Shown in pieces: positions 7,079 through 13,374 of a DNA stretch of 24,313 nucleotides (positions within the stretch are counted from its first letter, which is position 1; each line of letters begins with the position of its first letter). The stretch covers positions 1-24,313 of the forward strand of contig DAOVQB010000049.1 in the NCBI GenBank assembly GCA_030628905.1. Direction: 5' to 3'. A program made the translations under genes and the position numbers. Source of the DNA: DAOVQB01 sp023128935 (lineage in GTDB: Bacteria; Eisenbacteria; RBG-16-71-46; CAIMUX01; WJJG01). Under the pieces are notes generated by a model. The model was not told where the DNA came from and made no database searches. It saw only the letters and a program-made list of their open reading frames with translations.

Positions 7079-7597
7079 ATGGGACCGGGGCGCAAGCCGG
7101 CCGGCAGGGTGGGCATCTTTCCGGGAACCTTTGATCCCATCACCCTGGGCCATATAGATATCGCCAGCCGGGCATTCCATTTCTGCGACGATCTGATCAT
7201 GGCGGTGGCCCATGCGCACCACAAGCAGACCCTCTTTACAATCAAGGAGCGAGTGGCCTTCATTGAGGATGCCCTGCCCGTGAGACTGCGAGAGCATGTG
7301 AGGGTCAAGCCGTTCAAGGGTTTGCTGGTGGAGTTTGCCAAGCGCGAGAGCGTGCAGATTGCAATTAGGGGCCTGCGGGTGATCTCTGATTTCGAGTATG
7401 AATTCCAGATGGCGCTCATGAACAAGCGCCTGTGGCCAAACATCGAAACGGTATTCCTGATGCCTGGCGAGGAGTTCATTTACCTGAATTCCACTGTGGT
7501 CAAGGAGGTTGCGCGCTGCGGCGGACCCACGGCGGATCTTGTGCCCCCCAACGTGGACAAGGCGCTGCGTGATCGCTTCCAGCTGGGGGGGGAGTGA
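7079..7597 (+). CDS. coaD: Phosphopantetheine adenylyltransferase
   Basis: The 172-residue protein contains the nucleotidyltransferase signature GIFPGTFDPITLGHIDIASR (T-x-G-H), then IAIRGLRVISDFEYEFQMA, the CoaD pattern with the conserved Arg and the YEFQMA helix, and FIYLNSTVVKEVARCGG, the equivalent of the ISSTxVREI motif. It transfers AMP from ATP to 4'-phosphopantetheine, the penultimate step of coenzyme A synthesis, in the cytoplasm. A longer reading frame exists from 6992, but ATG at 7079 is right: it removes the overlap with rsmD, follows GGAAAGGGAA, and fits family length. The 3' end holds a run of eight G (7585-7592) that also acts as the Shine-Dalgarno of the next gene. Confidence 0.95.
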   Translation: MGPGRKPAGRVGIFPGTFDPITLGHIDIASRAFHFCDDLIMAVAHAHHKQTLFTIKERVAFIEDALPVRLREHVRVKPFKGLLVEFAKRESVQIAIRGLRVISDFEYEFQMALMNKRLWPNIETVFLMPGEEFIYLNSTVVKEVARCGGPTADLVPPNVDKALRDRFQLGGE

Positions 7598-7957
7598 ATG
7601 CCGACCTATGTATACGAGTGCACGAAATGCGGGCATCGATTCGAACTGCTCCAGAGCATCACTGATCCACCGCGGCGGCGCTGCCCGGAATGCCATGGCG
7701 CTGTCAAGAGGCTGGTGATGCCGGGGGGTGGCTTGATTTTCAAGGGGAGCGGTTTCTATATCACCGACTATCGGAACAAGGAAACCCGCGAAAGGCAGCG
7801 CCGCGAGGAGAGGGGAAAATCATCGGAATCCTCAAAGCCGGGGGCCGCTGAGCCAGCCGGGACAAAGTCCGCGCAAGCGGGCCACGCGGAGCAGAAGGAT
7901 CGCAAACAGAGGGGAGAGAAGTCGAGGTCAGCCCGCTCGGGCGATCACGCTGATTAG
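7598..7957 (+). CDS. FmdB-family zinc ribbon protein
   Basis: This 119-residue protein starts MPTYVYECTKCGHRFELLQ and has a second pair, RCPECHG, giving the C-x2-C/C-x2-C zinc ribbon of the FmdB/CxxC_CxxC_SSSS family. A short KGSGFYITDYR segment follows, also typical of the family. The rest is a disordered tail rich in Lys, Glu, Ser and Ala. Function in the family is poorly known; it was named for a regulator of formamidase expression. Its ATG directly abuts the coaD stop with no gap, so translation is probably coupled. Confidence 0.88.
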   Translation: MPTYVYECTKCGHRFELLQSITDPPRRRCPECHGAVKRLVMPGGGLIFKGSGFYITDYRNKETRERQRREERGKSSESSKPGAAEPAGTKSAQAGHAEQKDRKQRGEKSRSARSGDHAD

Positions 7958-7993
7958 CATCGCCAGGGCGGATAATGCTTGTAACGACGGATT

Positions 7994-8007
7994 GCGGGCT
8001 GGCCCGC
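7994..8007 (+). promoter_or_regulatory. Hairpin next to the obg ribosome binding site
   Basis: GCGGGC at 7994-7999 and GCCCGC at 8002-8007 form a tight GC stem with a 2-4 nt loop. It ends directly beside AGGA at 8008-8011, the probable Shine-Dalgarno for the ATG at 8019. No T-run follows, so it is more likely to tune translation than to terminate transcription. Confidence 0.4.
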
Positions 8008-8018
8008 AGGACCTTGCC

Positions 8019-9143
8019 ATGTTTGTTGATGAGTGCACAATCCGGGTTGTGGGTGGATGCGGGGGGAATGGCTGCGTGTCGTTCCGACGGGAGAAGTTCA
8101 TCCCGCGTGGTGGACCCGATGGCGGCGACGGCGGCGACGGTGGCAGTGTTTTGCTGAGAGTGAACCAGCACATGCGAACGCTCAACCATTTGAGGCACAC
8201 GCCCCAGTTCCGTGCCGGTGCGGGCAGGCCCGGGCTGGGCAAGCAGATGTCCGGTGGGCGTGGGCAGCGGGTCTACGTTGAGGTTCCGCCGGGGACAATG
8301 GTCACGGACGCAGAGACAGGGGAGCAGATCGCGGATGCCATCGAAGCGGGGAGTGAGATCATATTGGCTCGCGGTGGTCGGAGGGGGGTGGGGAACGTGC
8401 ATTTCAAGAGCAGCGTTCGTCGCGCGCCTCGGATCGCCACCAAGGGAAAGCCGGGAGAGCAGCGTCGGCTGAGACTGACGCTCAAGCTGCTGGCCGACAT
8501 CGGTCTGGTGGGGCGGCCAAATGCCGGGAAGTCGACATTACTGGCACGGTTGTCCAATGCGCGACCCAAGATTGCCGACTATCCCTTCACGACGCTGGCG
8601 CCGGTCCTCGGAATTGTCCCGGTGGGGGAGTACTCATCGCTGGTGTTGGCAGATCTACCGGGATTGATCGAGGGTGCTGCGGATGGCAAGGGGTTGGGGC
8701 AGCGCTTCCTGCGGCACATTGAACGCACCCGGTTATTGCTGGTCTTGATCGAATCGATTGACACTGATCCCGAGTCCACCTACTCGGTTCTCCGGCGGGA
8801 GCTTGAGGGATGGAGCCAACAGCTTGGGTCCAAGCAGCACGTGGTTTGCTATACGAAGGCTGAGCTGCTCACTGACCAGCAGCGTGAGCGGTTGCCTCAA
8901 TTGGGTCCTACTCCCCCGCTGCTGATCTCGTCTCACACGGGGATGGGGATCCGCAGGCTGCTGGGAGTGTTGGATAAGCGCGTACTTGAGTTGGAGGACC
9001 GCGAGGTCGTTCTGGACAGCCAGGCGGTCAGTGTTCAGGAAAGGCAGCCAGTCACTGCGCGACCCTGGCCCCACCGGTGGGTGCTTCCCCGGCGGCCGGG
9101 TGTTCGCGTGCCTGGTGAAGGGGAGCAGGAGGGAGAAGCGTGA
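8019..9143 (+). CDS. obg: GTPase Obg/CgtA, without a C-terminal OCT domain
   Basis: The N-terminus MFVDECTIRVVGGCGGNGCV and the following FRREKFIPRGGPDGGDGG are the Gly-rich Obg fold. I chose ATG 8019, which gives the canonical MFVDE start, instead of TTG 7992. The G domain has G1 GRPNAGKST, switch I YPFTTLAP, G3 DLPGLIEGA. The G4 box reads YTKAEL where NKxD or TKxD is usual, and G5 reads SSHTG. After the G domain there are about 50 residues rich in Pro and Arg, and no OCT domain. At 374 residues the length is normal for OCT-lacking Obg. Obg binds the 50S subunit and is needed for ribosome assembly and stress control. The stop overlaps an alternative GTG start of the next gene. Confidence 0.95.
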   Translation: MFVDECTIRVVGGCGGNGCVSFRREKFIPRGGPDGGDGGDGGSVLLRVNQHMRTLNHLRHTPQFRAGAGRPGLGKQMSGGRGQRVYVEVPPGTMVTDAETGEQIADAIEAGSEIILARGGRRGVGNVHFKSSVRRAPRIATKGKPGEQRRLRLTLKLLADIGLVGRPNAGKSTLLARLSNARPKIADYPFTTLAPVLGIVPVGEYSSLVLADLPGLIEGAADGKGLGQRFLRHIERTRLLLVLIESIDTDPESTYSVLRRELEGWSQQLGSKQHVVCYTKAELLTDQQRERLPQLGPTPPLLISSHTGMGIRRLLGVLDKRVLELEDREVVLDSQAVSVQERQPVTARPWPHRWVLPRRPGVRVPGEGEQEGEA

Positions 9144-9205
9144 GTGAGAGAAGGGATGGGCCCAGTCGCCCCGCTTGGCGAAGACGAAGCGTGGAAGGAG
9201 GCCAT

Positions 9206-9835
9206 ATGGAAGAGGCGCGTCGCTATATCGACCGGATGCGTACGAGGCCTGCTGAGGAGGCCGTGCCAAAGCTGATGGAATTCCTCCGCGATGAGTCCTG
9301 GTACCTGCGCGAGAGGGCAGGGGATGCCCTCGCGCAATTCGGCCGCGATGCAGCCCCTGCGGTTGAGGAACTGACAGCTGAGGGGCTCTGGTACGCGCGC
9401 GCAGCGGCGCTCCAGGTGCTTGGGAAGATTGCCGAACCGCATTCTCTCTGCCTGGTCGTGGGATTCCTGGATGATAGTAATCGCACCACGATGGAAGAAG
9501 CTGGCCGGGCCCTGTTGGGCTACTGCAAGAGGGACCGTGCCCTGGCTGTGGCCAAGATCCTGCACGGGCGGGGGAGCGCTTTCCGGGAGCGAGTTCTGGT
9601 GATGCTGAAACGTCTGGATCCAGACGGAGAGGCACGCCTGCGCCGGCTGATGCAGGCTGACGAGTTCATGGGTCCGGAGGGGAATCTGGAACCCGTCGAT
9701 GAGCACCGGCTCGCCGATGCGGTCTCGGACGAGCGCTGGGGGATCTCCTGGAGCGCCCTGGGCACCACGACAGAGTCGCTTCCCGAGCCCCCGGAGAACC
9801 TGATCCGGTACTTGAGGGGCAGCGCGACGCCGTAG
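9206..9835 (+). CDS. HEAT-repeat protein
   Basis: The protein consists of paired alpha helices of about 30 residues that look like HEAT/PBS-lyase-type repeats, for example AVPKLMEFLRDESWYLRERA, then GDALAQFGRDAAPAVEEL, WYARAAALQVLGKIAEPHS and TMEEAGRALLGYCK. The last 60 residues are less regular. No catalytic motif is visible; such proteins usually act as binding scaffolds. Start choice is open: ATG 9206 has a strong GGAAGGAGG about 4 nt upstream and begins right at the first helix, whereas GTG 9140 also has AGGAGGG and overlaps the obg stop as GTGA, adding a basic 22-residue lead. I prefer 9206. It lies in the obg-dprA operon. The role is unknown. Confidence 0.8.
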   Translation: MEEARRYIDRMRTRPAEEAVPKLMEFLRDESWYLRERAGDALAQFGRDAAPAVEELTAEGLWYARAAALQVLGKIAEPHSLCLVVGFLDDSNRTTMEEAGRALLGYCKRDRALAVAKILHGRGSAFRERVLVMLKRLDPDGEARLRRLMQADEFMGPEGNLEPVDEHRLADAVSDERWGISWSALGTTTESLPEPPENLIRYLRGSATP

Positions 9836-9840
9836 GCGCA

Positions 9841-10911
9841 GTGGCACCACACAGGATGATGGCACAGAACAATCAGAGTTGGGACGGTTCTAAAGGCGCC
9901 TCCGCGACCGCCAGGCATCGCAGCCCGGCGGGCATGCGATGGGTGGCCTCAACGGCGGCGGACTACCCCGAGCGCCTGCGTGGAATCCCAGATGGGCCGC
10001 GGGGCATCTGGCTGCGCAGCGCGCTATGCCGATCCGATCTTATCGCCAGTGTCTGGGACCGGCCGGCCGTTGCGATCGTTGGGACGCGCGGGGCCAGTGC
10101 TGCTGGCTTGGAGATCTCGCGGACCATTGCCTGGGGCCTGGCTCGCGCCGGGATCCTAGTGGTCAGCGGGTTGGCGCGTGGAGTCGATGCCGCCGCTCAC
10201 GAGGGAGCCCTGCTGGCTGACGGCTCTACGGTGGCCGTCTTGGCCTGCGGGCTCGATCAGTGCTATCCATCCGAACACACCTCCATGGCTGAGGAGATCA
10301 CGTGCTCGGGGGCATTGCTGTCGGAGTGGCCGTCTGGCACCCCTCCCGTGGGGTGGCGCTTTCCGCGCAGGAATCGTCTCATCAGTGGCCTGGCCGATAT
10401 CGTGGTTCTGGTCGAGGCCAATGTGCGCAGTGGTGCCCTCCATACGGTTCGCTTCGCGATAGATCAGGGGCGGGAGGTCATGGCCGTGCCGCGCGACCCG
10501 GTTTTTCCGGGAAGCGTGCTACCCAATCGTTTGATCCGCGACGGGGCCGCCCCGGTGATGGGTTGCGATGACGTGCTTTACGCTATCGAGAGGCTGCCCG
10601 GGCCGTCGCGCGGTCGAAAGGCACCCGTTGACTTCGTCTTGCCGGGGGACCGGGTTGCCGCGGCAGTGTCTCAGCCGGAGTCGGCCCGCAGGGAACCGCT
10701 GGGCCGGGCGCGGCGCGCAGGGACAGGTGATCTTCGCTCGCGACTCCTGGCTCAGCTCGGCCGATCGGGCCCACTGGGTGTCGACGATCTAGTGGGGCGA
10801 TCACCAGCCACAGAGCCTTCGGCGGTCATGGCCGAACTGGTTGCGCTTGAAGTGGAGGCGAGAATCCGCCGAGACTCATCGGGACGGTTTCGGCTTCACG
10901 GCGGCAGCTGA
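9841..10911 (+). CDS. dprA: DNA-processing protein DprA (Smf)
   Basis: The Rossmann-like DprA core is clear: AVAIVGTRGASAAGLEISRT, VVSGLARGVDAAAHEGAL, AVLACGLDQCYPSEH, then GWRFPRRNRLISGLADIVVL and EANVRSGALHTVRFAIDQGR. The C-terminal 60 residues (DLRSRLLAQLGRSGPLGVDD onward) form a winged-helix domain as in many DprA proteins. DprA loads RecA onto incoming single-stranded DNA during natural transformation. The N-terminal SAM-like domain is reduced to a short stretch. Start is uncertain: GTG 9841 lacks a clear Shine-Dalgarno, and ATG 9856, 9859 or 9934 are alternatives. It follows the HEAT gene by 5 nt and precedes the acyltransferase by 5 nt. Presence of type IV pilins in the same window makes a transformation role plausible, though not shown. 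Confidence 0.93.
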   Translation: MAPHRMMAQNNQSWDGSKGASATARHRSPAGMRWVASTAADYPERLRGIPDGPRGIWLRSALCRSDLIASVWDRPAVAIVGTRGASAAGLEISRTIAWGLARAGILVVSGLARGVDAAAHEGALLADGSTVAVLACGLDQCYPSEHTSMAEEITCSGALLSEWPSGTPPVGWRFPRRNRLISGLADIVVLVEANVRSGALHTVRFAIDQGREVMAVPRDPVFPGSVLPNRLIRDGAAPVMGCDDVLYAIERLPGPSRGRKAPVDFVLPGDRVAAAVSQPESARREPLGRARRAGTGDLRSRLLAQLGRSGPLGVDDLVGRSPATEPSAVMAELVALEVEARIRRDSSGRFRLHGGS

Positions 10912-10916
10912 GGCAA

Positions 10917-11894
10917 ATGATGGCCCGCGAGCGCGAGAAACAGCGATCCGCCCAGCGGCGGCTGAAGCACCACATCGAGTATGCTCTTCTGCGCAGCCTG
11001 CTTTTCGTACTGCGCTTACTCCCCATCGCCGGCGCCCTCTGGGTAGCGCGGCGCCTTGGCGACTTCACGTTCGACGTGATCCGGATCCGTCGCGAGGTCA
11101 CGCTGCGAAACATCGAGGAGACCCTGGGGGCGACGCTCTCAGCGCGGGAACGGATCCGGATTGCGCGAGCTAGCTACCGAAACGCGGCCTCGACATTTAT
11201 TGAGTTCGGATTGTTTCCCCACTGGGGCATCAAGGCGCTCCGTGAGCGGATAAAGATGGGGCCCGTCCGGACGATGCGGGAGGCGGCGAAGTATGAGCGA
11301 GGAATCCTCTATCTAACCGCGCATGTCGGTAATTGGGAGATGCTCGGCGCGGCCATGGCTTGGTTGGATGGGCCGATCTACGTCGTCGCAGGTACCCAGC
11401 GAAACCACATGGTGAACCGCTATATCACGCACCTGCGGGAGAGCTTTGAGATGCGGGTGCTCGAGGTGGGATCTGCGCTGAAGGAGGTGATGCGCAAGCT
11501 GCGCCAGAATGAGCGGGTTGCTCTGGTTGCCGATCAGGACGCGGGGCCAACGGGTCTATTCATCGAGTTCCTCGGCAGGCCGGCCTCGATCGCGATCGGT
11601 CCGGCGCGATTTGCCTATCGCACCGGCGCCCCGATTGTCATTGGTTTGGACCGCCGGGTGGACAACGGGCACCACGAGACTCGGTTATATCCCCCGATTG
11701 TCGCGGATCGCTCCAGGCCGGAGGCGGAGGAAACGAAGCGGATCATGGGCATCTATGCGCGGATTCTGGAGGACTTCATCCGGCAGTACCCCGATCAATG
11801 GTTCTGGATGCACCGGCGCTGGAAGACGAAACCGCCGGGACATATGTCTCACCAAGCATCGCTACGCGGGGGTGCGGGGGATTCGGCGCTGTAG
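10917..11894 (+). CDS. Lysophospholipid/lipid A acyltransferase of the LpxL/HtrB family
   Basis: The 325-residue protein has an N-terminal membrane-associated helix (YALLRSLLFVLRLLPIAGAL). The acyltransferase active-site motif H-x4-E appears as TAHVGNWEMLG, followed by GTQRNHMVNRYI. Later motifs are RQNERVALVADQDAG with the conserved DQ pair, and the C-terminal YPDQWFWMHRRWKTKP, a hallmark of the family. These enzymes add secondary acyl chains to Kdo-lipid A, or a similar lipid, at the inner membrane. This implies an outer membrane with lipid A or a relative. ATG 10917 (or 10920) lies just after GAGG near the dprA stop. It is the last gene of the housekeeping run and ends 11 nt before a gene that converges on it. 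Confidence 0.92.
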   Translation: MMAREREKQRSAQRRLKHHIEYALLRSLLFVLRLLPIAGALWVARRLGDFTFDVIRIRREVTLRNIEETLGATLSARERIRIARASYRNAASTFIEFGLFPHWGIKALRERIKMGPVRTMREAAKYERGILYLTAHVGNWEMLGAAMAWLDGPIYVVAGTQRNHMVNRYITHLRESFEMRVLEVGSALKEVMRKLRQNERVALVADQDAGPTGLFIEFLGRPASIAIGPARFAYRTGAPIVIGLDRRVDNGHHETRLYPPIVADRSRPEAEETKRIMGIYARILEDFIRQYPDQWFWMHRRWKTKPPGHMSHQASLRGGAGDSAL

Positions 11895-11905
11895 GCCGCC
11901 TCTGC

Positions 11906-13069
11906 TCACCGGACCAGGACCAGGCGCTGCGTAGCGCTGGCGCCACCTCCGGCGAGACGGCAGAAATAGACGCCACCGGCAACTGGCTGGCCAGCGCTAT
12001 CGAGCCCGTCCCAGGAGACGCTGTAGCTTCCGGCTGGTTGTGGGGCGTTCACCAAGACGCGCACCAGCCGTCCCCGGGTATCATGAACACTGAGCTGCAC
12101 GCCGCACGGAGCTGCCCGGGCAGGGATCACGTAGGTGAGGCACCACGGAGCACGCGAGGGGTTCGCTCCGCCTGGCAGCAGCAAAAGCGCTTTCCGGGGG
12201 CCCGGATCCAGCTCCTTGACATCGGAAGTGCCGCATCCCACAGGGCAGGCACCGATAAGGCCACAACCTGGGTTGCTCTCCGCGGCGCAAGGCGAGTCGG
12301 CGTGCAGGGTGTAAATCTCACCCTCGGGGGCGCAGAAGAGCGGATCATCAGAGATGTTTCCATTAGTTCCGAGCTGGCTGGCAATGCAGCCCACCCAATC
12401 CCCGAGCGCATTGCCGTAGATGTCGCAACAGGTGAGCACCGGCGCACTGCCCGACTCGCAGCCAACCGCTTCGCCATTGGTCCCGAATGAGATGATGCAG
12501 TTGCCCAACGCAGGGAAGGCTTGGTCGGCATGCACCGACCCGCCGGCCGGGGCGTAGTTGCTGATGAATGTACAGTTGTTGAAGGTCGGAGAGCTCTGAT
12601 AGCAGTAGACACCACCGCCCTCGAGTTCTGCGCCGCAATTGAGGACCACGCAGCCGATCACGGTCGGCGTCGAGAAGGCATAGCAAACCATCCCCCCGCC
12701 CTTCCAGGCGAATCCATTGGCAATCGTGATTCCCTCAAGCACGGAAGCCATTCCCTCCTCATGCCAGAATTTGAAACCGCGGTGCGGCTCTGAGGGGCTT
12801 CCCCCGCAGTCGATCCGGCACAACTGCGGAACTCCACTCTGCGACCTAACCGTGATGGCTTTGCCATAGAAGTCGATATCACGGTTACCAACGCCGGCAT
12901 ACGTGCCCTCGGCCAGTTCAACGACGTCGCCATCCTCTGTAGCGTCGATGGCTTCCTGGATTGTTGCGAAGTCGCCTGTGCCTTCCGGGTTTATCAGATA
13001 TGTTGTGGCGTAGGCGCTCGCGGCCCATAGCAGAAGCAAGCCGGTTGCCAAGACACTGCGCTGTACCAT
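11906..13069 (-). CDS. Secreted beta-helix protein with FlgD-like C-terminal domain (short paralogue)
   Basis: ATG 13069 gives a clean Sec signal peptide (MVQRSVLATGLLLLWAASAYA, cut before TTY) and sits 7 nt after AGGAGA; further ATGs at 13075 and 13105 are too close or lack a site. The next 65 residues (GTGDFATIQEAIDATEDGD, VVELAEGTYAG, GKAITVRSQSG) start a right-handed parallel beta-helix, followed by three or four coils with GGG and a Cys ladder. A conserved block DWVGCIASQLGTNG, DPLFCAPEG and CGLIGACPVGC leads to a FlgD-type Ig domain (SVHDTRGRLVRVLV, GQPVAGGVYFCRL) at the C-terminus. It is paralogous to the next gene, which is transcribed divergently. It is exported and perhaps surface-anchored or secreted. 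The substrate is unknown. Confidence 0.85.
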   Translation of the reverse strand: MVQRSVLATGLLLLWAASAYATTYLINPEGTGDFATIQEAIDATEDGDVVELAEGTYAGVGNRDIDFYGKAITVRSQSGVPQLCRIDCGGSPSEPHRGFKFWHEEGMASVLEGITIANGFAWKGGGMVCYAFSTPTVIGCVVLNCGAELEGGGVYCYQSSPTFNNCTFISNYAPAGGSVHADQAFPALGNCIISFGTNGEAVGCESGSAPVLTCCDIYGNALGDWVGCIASQLGTNGNISDDPLFCAPEGEIYTLHADSPCAAESNPGCGLIGACPVGCGTSDVKELDPGPRKALLLLPGGANPSRAPWCLTYVIPARAAPCGVQLSVHDTRGRLVRVLVNAPQPAGSYSVSWDGLDSAGQPVAGGVYFCRLAGGGASATQRLVLVR

Positions 13070-13114
13070 TGCCATCTCTCCTGTTCGGGTGTGCTTGGAC
13101 GCCATTGCACCAAA

Positions 13115-13129
13115 TGAGAGTTACTCTCA
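13115..13129. promoter_or_regulatory. 15-bp perfect palindrome at the 5' end of the short beta-helix transcript
   Basis: TGAGAGTTACTCTCA is a 7+1+7 perfect dyad. It starts 8 bp downstream of the minus-strand -10 box, so it covers the expected transcription start and first nucleotides. It could be an operator for a repressor or an RNA hairpin stabilising the message. Confidence 0.5.
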
Positions 13130-13133
13130 CGTG

Positions 13134-13148
13134 CCAATTATACCACAG
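13134..13148 (-). promoter_or_regulatory. Extended -10 promoter of the short beta-helix gene
   Basis: Read on the minus strand, CTGTGGTATAATTGG holds a consensus TATAAT (13137-13142) with TGG directly upstream, the TGn extended -10 motif. No good -35 box lies 16-18 bp upstream; instead a 13-bp dyad CCAGGAATCCTGG (13150-13162) lies there. The expected transcription start is near 13130, giving a leader of about 60 nt. Confidence 0.65.
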
Positions 13149-13149
13149 C

Positions 13150-13162
13150 CCAGGAATCCTGG
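13150..13162. promoter_or_regulatory. 13-bp dyad in the -35 region of the minus promoter
   Basis: CCAGGAATCCTGG is a perfect 6+1+6 palindrome just upstream of the extended -10 box. A protein bound here would contact the -35 space, so it may be an operator or activator site. Confidence 0.4.
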
Positions 13163-13206
13163 CGTGAACGAAGCCGCACATTCTGGTGTCTAGGAATGTG
13201 TACAAG

Positions 13207-13239
13207 GCAGTGGGTGGCTGATGTCAGCCACCGGACTGC
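13207..13239. promoter_or_regulatory. Long stem-loop between the divergent beta-helix promoters
   Basis: GGTGGCTGA at 13213-13221 pairs perfectly with TCAGCCACC at 13224-13232 across a 2-nt gap, and GCAGT (13207-13211) with ACTGC (13235-13239) extends it after small bulges. There is no T-run on either side. It lies outside both expected transcripts, so it is more likely a DNA site or cruciform than a terminator. Confidence 0.5.
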
Positions 13240-13297
13240 TCTAAAGCGGGTGCTGAAATGCGCCATGGGAGGTGATACGCGTACGAGATGCGCAACT

Positions 13298-13312
13298 CTG
13301 TGATATAATTGG
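13298..13312 (+). promoter_or_regulatory. Extended -10 promoter of the long beta-helix gene
   Basis: CTGTGATATAATTGG contains a consensus TATAAT (13304-13309) preceded by TGA, an extended -10. It differs in only one of 15 positions from the minus-strand promoter of the divergent paralogue. No -35 consensus is present. The expected start is near 13316, giving a leader of about 59 nt. Confidence 0.7.
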
Positions 13313-13374
13313 ACGCGGAAAGCATCGCCCTACTCGGCATCATGGGGCCCAGAGTTAGCGGAAGGGGGAGGACA

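Noticed and set aside
6245..7696. 483-residue minus-strand open frame across tatA, rsmD, coaD and fmdB
   Set aside because: It is antisense to four genes with firm family signatures. High GC content makes long spurious frames common.
11798..12490. 230-residue plus-strand open frame across the lpxL-like end and the short beta-helix gene
   Set aside because: Both overlapped genes are well supported on their own frames; this frame has no motif or clear start site.
13298..13374. Upstream in-frame start at 13309 for the long beta-helix gene
   Set aside because: It overlaps the -10 box of the promoter; ATG 13375 has the Shine-Dalgarno and the signal peptide.
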